Shown piece by piece: positions 15,164 through 22,645 of a stretch of DNA of 64,000 nt. Below the pieces are notes generated by a model. That model ran no database searches. It was not told the origin of the DNA and saw nothing but the letters and a program-made list of their open reading frames with translations. The stretch covers positions 18,766 to 82,765 of the forward strand of contig JARROJ010000018.1 of NCBI GenBank assembly GCA_037384065.1, given 5' to 3'. A program made the translations under genes and the position numbers. Each line of letters opens with the position of its first letter. The first letter of the stretch is position 1. The DNA comes from JABDPF01 sp037384065. GTDB lineage: Bacteria > Pseudomonadota > Gammaproteobacteria > Xanthomonadales > SZUA-36.

Positions 15164-16327
15164 TCAGAACGCGTTGATGCCGGTCAGCTCGCGGCCGACC
15201 ACCAGCTGGTGCACCGTCTCGGTGCCCTCGTAGGTGATCACGCTTTCCAGGTTCAGCATGTGGCGAATCGCCTTGTACTCGGTGGTAATGCCGCTGCCGC
15301 CGAGGATGTCGCGGCAGTCGCGCGCGATGTCCAGCGCCATGCGCACGTTGTTCCACTTGGCGATGCTGACCTGGGTCGGCTGCATCGTGCCGGCATCCTT
15401 CATGCGCCCCAGTTGCAGCGAGAGCAACTGGGCCGAAGTGATTCGACGCGCCATGTCGGCCAGGCGGATCTGGATCGCCTGGTTGGCGGCCAGCGGTCGC
15501 TCGAACAGCATGCGGTCGGACGTGTAGTCGAGGACTTCCGCGAGGCAGTCGATCGCCGATCCGATCGGCCCCCAGGTGATGCCGTATCGCGCCTGCGTCA
15601 GGCAGCTGAGCGGCCCCTTCAGGCCGACCACGTTCGGCAGGCGGTTGGCCTCCGGCACGACCACGTCGTTGAAATACAGCTCGGAGGTCACGGACGCGCG
15701 CAGCGACATCTTGTGCTTGATCGCGGGCGCATCGAAACCGGGCATGCCCTTTTCGACCACGAAGCCCATGATGCCCTCGTCGGTTTTCGCCCAGACGATG
15801 GCGATGTCGGCGATGCTGCCGTTGGTGATCCACATCTTGGCGCCGTTCAGGATCCAGTCGTCGCCCTTGCGCTTCGCATGCGTCTTCATGTTGGCCGGAT
15901 CGGAACCGCCGTGCGGCTCGGTCAGGCCGAAACAGCCGATGATTTCGCCCGCCGCCATGCCGGGCAGCCAGCGCTGCTTCTGCTCTTCCGAGCCGAAGGC
16001 GTGGATCGGGTACATGCACAGGCTGGACTGAACGGAGACGAAACTGCGCAGGCCGGAGTCGCAGCGCTCCAGTTCCTGGCAGATCAGGCCGTAGGACACG
16101 CTGTTCAGGCCGGCGCATCCATAGCCTTCCAGGCTGCTGCCGAGCAGGCCCATGTCGGCGATCTCGGGCACCAGGTGCCCGGGAAACGTCGCCTCGTCGA
16201 AGTGCTTGGCGATGATCGGCATCGCGCGCTCGTCGACCCAGCGACCGACGCTTTCGCGAATCATCTGCTCTTCCTCGCTCAGCAGTGACTGGACGTCGTA
16301 CAGGTCGAATGGATTCAGTCTGGCCAT
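15164..16327 (-). CDS. gcdH: Glutaryl-CoA dehydrogenase
   Basis: FAD acyl-CoA dehydrogenase that oxidatively decarboxylates glutaryl-CoA to crotonyl-CoA in lysine and tryptophan breakdown. The 387-residue product has the GCDH-like N terminus, GCFGLTEPHGGSDP, the ALDIARDCRDILGGSGIT segment and the catalytic base E367 in ITYEGTETVHQLVVG, the arrangement characteristic of glutaryl-CoA rather than straight-chain acyl-CoA dehydrogenases. The nearby ALDH7-type dehydrogenase supports a lysine-catabolic setting, though pyrD and murB lie between them. A terminator-like hairpin separates it from the upstream nucleotidase. Confidence 0.92.
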   Translation of the reverse strand: MARLNPFDLYDVQSLLSEEEQMIRESVGRWVDERAMPIIAKHFDEATFPGHLVPEIADMGLLGSSLEGYGCAGLNSVSYGLICQELERCDSGLRSFVSVQSSLCMYPIHAFGSEEQKQRWLPGMAAGEIIGCFGLTEPHGGSDPANMKTHAKRKGDDWILNGAKMWITNGSIADIAIVWAKTDEGIMGFVVEKGMPGFDAPAIKHKMSLRASVTSELYFNDVVVPEANRLPNVVGLKGPLSCLTQARYGITWGPIGSAIDCLAEVLDYTSDRMLFERPLAANQAIQIRLADMARRITSAQLLSLQLGRMKDAGTMQPTQVSIAKWNNVRMALDIARDCRDILGGSGITTEYKAIRHMLNLESVITYEGTETVHQLVVGRELTGINAF

Positions 16328-16345
16328 CGGGCCCTCCGTGCATGC

Positions 16346-16367
16346 AAAAGGGCGCTGCCGCGCCCTT
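16346..16367 (-). terminator. Hairpin terminator after the 5'-nucleotidase gene
   Basis: Perfect eight-base inverted repeat (AAGGGCGC at 16348-16355, GCGCCCTT at 16360-16367) with a four-base loop. On the minus strand the stem runs into TTTT. It lies between the nucleotidase stop (16392) and the gcdH start (16327). Confidence 0.65.
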
Positions 16368-16391
16368 CCCGGTCAGGTGTTCGAAAGGACG

Positions 16392-17324
16392 CTATTCTAG
16401 CGCGTTCACGATGCCGTTGGGTACATGCGCCGCCGCCACGTGCCCCTTGGCGGAATCGATATGCACCTGCTGGTCGTCGAAGAATATATCGGCGCCAAAG
16501 GCCTTCAGAAACTCGCCCTTGGCGCGGCCGCCGAGAAACAGCGCCTCGTCGATCCGGATGCCCCACTCGCGCAGCGTCAGCACCACGCGCTTGTGCGCCG
16601 GCGCCGAGCGCGCCGTGACCAGGGCGGTGCGGATCGGGTTGTCCTCGATCGGAAACGCCGACTGGATCTTGTGCAGCGCTTCCAGCACGCCCTTGAACGG
16701 CCCGCCGGACAGCGGCTGGTTGGCCGCCTCGCGCTCGGAGCGGGAAAACGATTCGAGGCCCTGTTCCTGGTAGATGCGTTCGGCCTCGTCGCTGAAAATC
16801 ACGGCGTCACCGTCGAAGGCGATGCGCAACTGGCCGTCGTCGCGACCGCCGGCGCGCCCCGGCAGGATGGTCGCGGCCGCGTAGCCCTTCTGCAGCGCGG
16901 CGCGCACGTCCTGCGCGTTGGTCGACAACAGCAGGTCGGCGCCGAACGCCTCCATGTACGTGTACGGGCTAACGCCGTTGGTGAAGGCGGCGCGCTCGAT
17001 GTTGAGCCCGAAATGCTCGATCGTGTTGAAGATACGCAGGCCGGTGTCGGCGCTGTTGCGCGAAAGCAGGATCACCTCGACCCGGGGATGGTCGAGGTCA
17101 TCGTCGTTCAGCGCCAGCAGTTTGCGCACCAGCGGAAAGGCGACGCCCGGCTCGAGCAGTTCGTTCTCGCGAGTCACCTGGTAATCGGCGAAAGCCGCCA
17201 GGCCCTCCTGCTCGAAAACCCGGTGGCTCTCACCCAGGTCGAACAGCGCGCGGGACGAAACGCCGATGGTCAGCGTATCGCCACCCCGGTTCGTGACGTT
17301 TGGCGGTTTCAAATCCGTTTCCAT
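16392..17324 (-). CDS. Cytosolic 5'-nucleotidase (NT5C1-like family)
   Basis: A 310-residue protein of the bacterial family related to vertebrate cytosolic 5'-nucleotidase I, expected to dephosphorylate nucleoside monophosphates. Features are the N-terminal LTIGVSSRALFDLGESH, which replaces the usual DxDx HAD nucleophile region, the VEVILLSRNSADTGLRIFN motif, the IAFDGDAVIFSDEAE acidic loop, and LFLGGRAKGEFLKAFGADIFFDD near the end. The gene stands alone on the minus strand, divergent from the LolA-like operon. A hairpin terminator follows. The physiological substrate cannot be read from the sequence. Confidence 0.8.
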   Translation of the reverse strand: METDLKPPNVTNRGGDTLTIGVSSRALFDLGESHRVFEQEGLAAFADYQVTRENELLEPGVAFPLVRKLLALNDDDLDHPRVEVILLSRNSADTGLRIFNTIEHFGLNIERAAFTNGVSPYTYMEAFGADLLLSTNAQDVRAALQKGYAAATILPGRAGGRDDGQLRIAFDGDAVIFSDEAERIYQEQGLESFSRSEREAANQPLSGGPFKGVLEALHKIQSAFPIEDNPIRTALVTARSAPAHKRVVLTLREWGIRIDEALFLGGRAKGEFLKAFGADIFFDDQQVHIDSAKGHVAAAHVPNGIVNALE

Positions 17325-17431
17325 GGCTTTATTCTGTTCATGTTAGTTCTCAAAGGGCGAGAATGCCACGGACGCCGGGCGCCAGCGCGGTGGGTCCGGA
17401 CTTTCTCACCGTCCACCGAGCGGAGGTCTCC

Positions 17432-18178
17432 ATGCGCATCGTCCTGCTCGCGCTCGTCATGCTGGCCGGCACCGCCGCCGGCGCCGAGCCCCCTTCCGCC
17501 CGTGAACTGGTCCAGCAGGCCATGGATCACTGGCGCGGCGTCACCTCGCACTCGGTGATTTCGATGACCATCCACCGGCCGGACTGGGAGCGTTCGATGA
17601 CCCTGGAAGGCTGGAGCAAGGGCGACAAACTCTCCCTGGTGCGCGTCATCGAACCGCCCCGCGACGCCGGCAACGCCACCCTGCTGGACGACAGCAACAT
17701 GTGGACCTACACGCCGAAGATCAACCGCATCATCAAGGTCCCCTCGTCGATGATGGCGCAGAGCTGGATGGGCAGCGATTTCTCCAACAAGGACATCGCC
17801 AAGTCGACCGACATCATCGACGAATACGACCACGAACTGACCGCCAGCGAGACCCGCGACGGGCACACCGTCTACACGGTGACGTCCATCCCCCACGAGG
17901 ACGCGGCCGTGGTCTGGGGCAAGGAGGTCCTGCTGATCCGCGACGATTTCGTTTTGCTCGAACAACAGTACTGGGACCAGGACGGCGTGCTGGTCAAGAA
18001 ACTCGAAACCCGGGACGTCGCCGAGATGGGCGGCCGCCCGGTAGCCCGCGTCATGCAGATGGCCGACGTCGACAAAGCGGACGAGTGGACCCGGATCACG
18101 ACGCGCGAGGTGACCTTCGACCTCGAACTGCCGCCGCAACTCTTCACCCTGTCCAACCTGCGGAATCCGCGGCAGTGA
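17432..18178 (+). CDS. LolA-like outer-membrane lipoprotein-sorting protein
   Basis: Predicted periplasmic protein of 248 residues with a signal peptide (MRIVLLALVMLAGTAAGA) and the fold signature of LolA-like sorting proteins of the type often found beside dedicated transporters: DNSNMWTYTPKINRIIKVP-like strand pattern, the MAQSWMGSDFSNKD loop and a repeated beta-strand C terminus. ATG 17432 follows a clear GGAGG site, so the longer open frame is not used. It heads a five-gene operon; its stop overlaps the first permease start (GTGA). By analogy with LolA it may carry a lipid or lipidated cargo across the periplasm, but the cargo is unknown. Confidence 0.85.
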   Translation: MRIVLLALVMLAGTAAGAEPPSARELVQQAMDHWRGVTSHSVISMTIHRPDWERSMTLEGWSKGDKLSLVRVIEPPRDAGNATLLDDSNMWTYTPKINRIIKVPSSMMAQSWMGSDFSNKDIAKSTDIIDEYDHELTASETRDGHTVYTVTSIPHEDAAVVWGKEVLLIRDDFVLLEQQYWDQDGVLVKKLETRDVAEMGGRPVARVMQMADVDKADEWTRITTREVTFDLELPPQLFTLSNLRNPRQ

Positions 18179-19404
18179 CGCTCACCTTCCGGCTCGCCTG
18201 GCGCAATCTCTGGCGGCATCGACGCCGCACCTGGCTGACCGCTTCGGCGATGATTTTTTCCAACGTGCTGCTGGTGTTCATGATCTCGCTGCAGTTCGGC
18301 TCGTACGAGATGATGATCAACAACACCCTGCGGGCCTTCAGCGGCCACATCCAGCTGCAGATGGCCGGCTACAACGAGAATCCGAAACTGCGCAACAGCA
18401 TCGCCGACGTCCGGACCGTCGCGAAGCGCGTGCGCGAGCGCCTGCCGAACGCGCAGGTGGCCGCGCGCGCAAGCGGTTTCGCGCTGGCGTCCAGCGAAGA
18501 GCGCACGTTCGGCATCCAGCTGGTCGGCGTCGAGCCGGATCGCGAACCGGGCGTGTCCAGCCTGCCCGGGCTGGTTCGCGACGGCCGCTTCCTGGACGAC
18601 CCGACGGCGCCGGAGATCTTCATCGGTTCGACCCTGGCGCGCAACCTCAAGGTGGCTGTCGGCGATGAAATCACCCTGCTCGGCAGCGGCCGGGACGGTT
18701 CGTTCGCAGCCGGCATCGTCACGGTCGCCGGCATCTTCGAGAGCGGCATGCAGGACATGGACCGCAGTTTCGCGGAGTTGCCGCTGACGTATTTCCAGGA
18801 CCTGTTCGCGATGGACGGCGGCGGCCACAGCGTCGTCGTCATGCTGCCGTCGCTGGACCGCGTGGCGGCCGCCGTGACGACGTTACGGAATGCGCCGGAC
18901 ATCGACGGCCCGCTCGACGTGCTCGACTGGGAAGCGCTGAATCCCGGCCTCAAGCAGGCCATCCAGGCCGACATGTCGAGCGCCTGGTTCATGTACGCCG
19001 TGCTGATCGTGCTGGTCGCGTTCAGTGTCCTCAACACGCAGCTCATGTCCGTGATGGAGCGGACCCGGGAATTCGGCGTCATCTCCGCGCTCGGCGTTCG
19101 CCCCCGGCGGCTCGCCGGGCTGATCCTGCTGGAAACGACCTTGATGGCGCTGATCGGATTCGCCCTGGGCGTGTTCCTCGGCTGGCTGATCACGCTGTAT
19201 TTCAACACGGCGGGCTTCAGCTACCCCGGCATGGAGGACTTCGCTTCACGCTTCAACCTGCCGGGGAAAATGTATCCGAGCATCACACCGCTGTCGCTCG
19301 TGCTGGGGCCGGCCGTCGTGTTCGTATTCTGTCTGCTGGCGGCCTTGTACCCGGCGCTGCGCCTGCTCCGCCTCAGGCCGGTCGACGCCATGAGGACGGC
19401 CTGA
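18175..19404 (+). CDS. ABC transporter permease, FtsX/LolCE type (first)
   Basis: Inner-membrane permease of 409 residues with the MacB-PCD/FtsX layout: an N-terminal membrane helix (about 20-42) behind the basic RNLWRHRRRT motif, a large periplasmic domain (about 50-270), then three C-terminal membrane helices around YAVLIVLVAFSVLNTQLMSV, LILLETTLMALIGFALGVFL and the final segment. The MERTREFGVISALGVRPRRL coupling loop between the last helices is typical of LolC/LolE. It starts at GTG 18175, overlapping the previous stop, and its own stop overlaps the next ATG. It is expected to pair with the second permease and the ATPase. Confidence 0.88.
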   Translation: MTLTFRLAWRNLWRHRRRTWLTASAMIFSNVLLVFMISLQFGSYEMMINNTLRAFSGHIQLQMAGYNENPKLRNSIADVRTVAKRVRERLPNAQVAARASGFALASSEERTFGIQLVGVEPDREPGVSSLPGLVRDGRFLDDPTAPEIFIGSTLARNLKVAVGDEITLLGSGRDGSFAAGIVTVAGIFESGMQDMDRSFAELPLTYFQDLFAMDGGGHSVVVMLPSLDRVAAAVTTLRNAPDIDGPLDVLDWEALNPGLKQAIQADMSSAWFMYAVLIVLVAFSVLNTQLMSVMERTREFGVISALGVRPRRLAGLILLETTLMALIGFALGVFLGWLITLYFNTAGFSYPGMEDFASRFNLPGKMYPSITPLSLVLGPAVVFVFCLLAALYPALRLLRLRPVDAMRTA

Positions 19405-20648
19405 TGGGCGCGGGCGGCCAGCTTCCGCTTGGCGCCCTGGCGCGCCTGGCCTGGCGCAACCTGTGGCGCAACCGTCGACGCACGGCGATCATGCTGCTCG
19501 CGATCGCCACCGGCGCCTGGGCCATGATTTTCATGACGGCGCTGATGCGCGGCATGGTCGACCAGATGGTGGCGGACGGCATCGATGCGCTGCCCGGCTA
19601 CGTCCAGGTCCATCATCCGCAGTATCGGGACGACCCCAATATCGAAAACAGTCTCGCGCAACCGGACGCCGCGTTCCGCGCGGCCATGGCTGCGCCGGAC
19701 GTGCAGGCCTGGACCAGCCGCGTGCGCGTTCCGGCCATGATCTCCAGCGCCCGTGACAGCCGCGGCGTAACCCTGCTCGGCGTCGATCCGCAGGGCGAAA
19801 TCGAGGTCGGCTTCGACCCGGCCGACATCGTCGCGGGCCGCTTCCTGGACAGCCCGGGCGACGGCGGCCTCGTGGTCGGCCGGAAACTGCTGGAGCGGCT
19901 CGAAACCGACCTCGGAAAACGGGTCGTCATCATGAGCCAGGGACCGGACAACACGGTCGCCGACCGCGGCTTCCGCGTGGTCGGCGTGTACAAGGCGCAA
20001 CTCGAAGCGCTGGAGGAAACCTTCGTTTACGCCGGCCGTGACACCGTGCAGGCGATGCTCGAGTCGGGCGACCGGATCTCGGAGATCGCCGTGACCGGAT
20101 ACGATTACCGCAATGTCGCGCCCTTGCTCGAACGCGTCCGATCCGCGGCGGGCGACCATGCCGAGGTGCTGCCCTGGACGGAGCTCGACCCCTACCTCGG
20201 CTCGATGATGAAGGTGATGGACGGCTTCGTGCTGGTCTGGATCGTGGTGATCTTCATGGCGCTGAGCTTTGGCCTGGTGAACACCCTGATGATGGCGGTG
20301 TTCGAGCGGATTCGCGAATTCGGGCTGATGCAGGCGCTGGGCATGAAGCCCGCGGCGATCCTGTGGCAGGTGCTGCTGGAGTCGCTGATGCTGCTGGCCC
20401 TCGGACTGCTGCTCGGCAATCTGCTCGCCATCGCCAGCGTCTGGCCGTTGCGCGACGGGCTCGACCTGTCGATCGTCGGCCAGGGCATGGAGTGGTTCGG
20501 CGCGGCCAGCGTCCTCTACCCTGCCCTGAAGCCGAACGACCTGTTGCTGGCCAATGCCGTCGTCATCGTGCTCGGCATCCTGACCAGCCTTCTGCCGGCC
20601 TGGCGCGCATCGCGCTACCGGCCCGTCGACGCGATCGCGCGAACCTGA
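19404..20648 (+). CDS. ABC transporter permease, FtsX/LolCE type (second)
   Basis: Second 414-residue permease of the operon, related to the first and built the same way: N-terminal basic RNLWRNRRRT then one membrane helix, periplasmic domain (about 55-275), and three C-terminal helices with the FERIREFGLMQALGMKPAAI coupling loop. The final WRASRYRPVDAIART is the usual FtsX-family ending. Two different permeases with one ATPase imply a heterodimeric LolCDE-like complex. The ATG overlaps the preceding stop, and the ATPase gene begins 13 bases downstream. Confidence 0.88.
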   Translation: MGAGGQLPLGALARLAWRNLWRNRRRTAIMLLAIATGAWAMIFMTALMRGMVDQMVADGIDALPGYVQVHHPQYRDDPNIENSLAQPDAAFRAAMAAPDVQAWTSRVRVPAMISSARDSRGVTLLGVDPQGEIEVGFDPADIVAGRFLDSPGDGGLVVGRKLLERLETDLGKRVVIMSQGPDNTVADRGFRVVGVYKAQLEALEETFVYAGRDTVQAMLESGDRISEIAVTGYDYRNVAPLLERVRSAAGDHAEVLPWTELDPYLGSMMKVMDGFVLVWIVVIFMALSFGLVNTLMMAVFERIREFGLMQALGMKPAAILWQVLLESLMLLALGLLLGNLLAIASVWPLRDGLDLSIVGQGMEWFGAASVLYPALKPNDLLLANAVVIVLGILTSLLPAWRASRYRPVDAIART

Positions 20649-20661
20649 ACGGGAGAACACC

Positions 20662-21354
20662 ATGGCCGATATCCGCTGTCACGAACTGTGCAAGACCTAC
20701 CGGCAGGGCGACGCCCGGATCCACGCGCTCGACCACGTCACGCTGGACGTCGAACCCGGTTCGTTCATCTGTCTCTCGGGTCCGTCGGGCTCCGGCAAAA
20801 CCACGCTCCTCAATGCGATCGGCGGCCTCGACGAGCTCGACAGCGGCGAGATCAGCATCGACGGCACCCGCGTGGACCAACTCGCGCAGGGCCCACTGGC
20901 CGATCTGCGCCTGCACCATATCGGTTTCGTATTCCAGGCCTACAACCTGATCCCGGTGCTGACGGCGCGTGAAAACGTCGAGTTCGTCATGCAGGTGCAG
21001 GGCGTCGGCGCCGCCGCGCGGCGGGAGAAATCGATGGCCATCCTGCAGGAAGTCGGCCTCGAGGGTATGGAGAACCGCCGACCCGCGCAGTTATCCGGCG
21101 GGCAGCAACAGCGCGTCGCCGTGGCGCGCGCGATCGTCAGCCAGCCCAAGCTGGTGCTGGCGGACGAACCCACCGCCAACCTCGACTCCAAATCGGCCGA
21201 AAAGCTGATGGAGCTGTTTCGGGAACTGAACGAAAACCACGGCGTCACCTTCATCATCGCGACGCACGATGAGCGGGTCATGCGCCACGCACGCCGTCTG
21301 ATTCGCATGCGGGATGGTAAAGTAACTTCTGATAATAAAAACGTATCTGATTGA
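20662..21354 (+). CDS. ABC transporter ATP-binding protein (LolD/MacB-type)
   Basis: Cytoplasmic ATPase of 230 residues that should power the two preceding permeases. It has Walker A GPSGSGKTT (about 40-48), the Q-loop in VFQAYNLIPVLTARENV, signature LSGGQQQRVAVARA, Walker B LVLADEPTANLD and the H-loop in IATHDERV. Length and motifs fit the LolD/FtsE subgroup that drives mechanotransmission on periplasmic cargo rather than solute passage. The last codons lie in an A+T-rich stretch and the stop is immediately followed by the TTG start of the next gene. Confidence 0.92.
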   Translation: MADIRCHELCKTYRQGDARIHALDHVTLDVEPGSFICLSGPSGSGKTTLLNAIGGLDELDSGEISIDGTRVDQLAQGPLADLRLHHIGFVFQAYNLIPVLTARENVEFVMQVQGVGAAARREKSMAILQEVGLEGMENRRPAQLSGGQQQRVAVARAIVSQPKLVLADEPTANLDSKSAEKLMELFRELNENHGVTFIIATHDERVMRHARRLIRMRDGKVTSDNKNVSD

Positions 21355-22626
21355 TTGAAAACTTTTTTTATAATAATTACGCTGTGCGCCACGCTCCTGC
21401 CCCCCGGGCTCGAAGCGCAGTCGTCAGCGGCCGGCGCGGTCGCGGTCGGCGGTCACCTGAAGGGCCGCCTCGAGGCCGCCGCGTACCCCGCGGACAGCGT
21501 ATTCCGCGACGCGCTCGGCGCCCGGTCGCGGGACGCCGGACTCGAATTCCGCCTGAAGGCCGCGTTCCGGCACGGTCGCTGGAAGTTCGCCGCCGATTAC
21601 CAGGGCATTGCGCTGAACGCCGATACGCTGCGCCTCGCCGCCGCCCTGCCCGGCCTGCCCGGGTTCGGCGCGCAGCCGATCGACGACCGACGGCGTTGGT
21701 GGGACCTGACCCACACCGCGGGCGATCCCGGGGACACGCTTCGGGTGCATCGCCTCGACCGGCTGAACGTGAGCTGGACCGGCGCCCGAACGGTACTGCG
21801 TTTCGGCCGCCAGGCCATCAGCTGGGGCAATGGCCTGCTGTTCAACCCGATGGACGTCTTCAACCCGTTCGATCCCGCCGCAGTCGATACCGAGTACAAA
21901 ACCGGTGACGACATGCTCTACGGCCAGTACCTGTTCGGCACCGGCGACGACCTGCAGGGCGTCGCCGTGGTGCGGCGCGATCCGCTGACCGGCGAGGTCG
22001 AATCCGACCAGTCCTCGCTGGCGTTCAAGTACCACGGCTTCGTCGGGACCAACGAATTCGACCTGCTGGCCGCGGAACACTACGGCGATACCCTGCTCGG
22101 CGCCGGCGGAACGCTCGCACTGGGCGGCGCCGTGGCGCGCGGCGACGTCACCTGGACGCGCACCGCCACCGCTGACGTGTTCTCGGCCGTGGCCAGCCTG
22201 AGCTACTCCTGGGTCTGGGGCGGCCGCAATTACAACGGCGTTTTCGAGCTCTACCGCAACGGCTTCGGACAGGCCGACGGCGCCTACGGCGGCGACGACC
22301 TGGCGCGCAATCCGGAGTTGTTGGCGCGGCTGGCGCGCGGTGAGCTGTACACGCTCGGACGGCGCTACGCCGCCGCGTCGCTGACGATCGAGGTCACGCC
22401 GCTGTTCCGGCTCACTCCGAACGTATTCGTCAATCTCGACGATCCATCCGCGCTGGCGCAGTTGGTCTTCGACTACGACTGGCGTCAGAACCTGCAAGTG
22501 GTCGCCGCGCTGAACCTGCCGATCGGCCCGAACGGCAGCGAATACGGGGGCGTCGAAACCCCGGTGGACGGGCGTTACCTGTCCACCGGGGCCGGCGTGT
22601 TCGCACAGCTGGCGTATTACTTCTGA
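21355..22626 (+). CDS. Predicted outer-membrane beta-barrel protein of the LolA-like/ABC operon
   Basis: A 423-residue protein with a signal peptide (MKTFFIIITLCATLLPPGLEA), many short amphipathic beta-strand repeats rich in Gly, Tyr and Trp, and a C-terminal aromatic residue (FAQLAYYF), all typical of outer-membrane barrels. I do not recognise a named family. The only available start is TTG at 21355, directly after the previous stop, and it is supported because the signal peptide begins right there; no good ribosome binding site is seen, so translation may depend on reinitiation. As the last gene of the operon it could be the outer-membrane receptor or export partner of the LolA-like/ABC system. 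Confidence 0.75.
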   Translation: MKTFFIIITLCATLLPPGLEAQSSAAGAVAVGGHLKGRLEAAAYPADSVFRDALGARSRDAGLEFRLKAAFRHGRWKFAADYQGIALNADTLRLAAALPGLPGFGAQPIDDRRRWWDLTHTAGDPGDTLRVHRLDRLNVSWTGARTVLRFGRQAISWGNGLLFNPMDVFNPFDPAAVDTEYKTGDDMLYGQYLFGTGDDLQGVAVVRRDPLTGEVESDQSSLAFKYHGFVGTNEFDLLAAEHYGDTLLGAGGTLALGGAVARGDVTWTRTATADVFSAVASLSYSWVWGGRNYNGVFELYRNGFGQADGAYGGDDLARNPELLARLARGELYTLGRRYAAASLTIEVTPLFRLTPNVFVNLDDPSALAQLVFDYDWRQNLQVVAALNLPIGPNGSEYGGVETPVDGRYLSTGAGVFAQLAYYF

Positions 22627-22645
22627 ACGCGCCCGCGGCGCGGCA

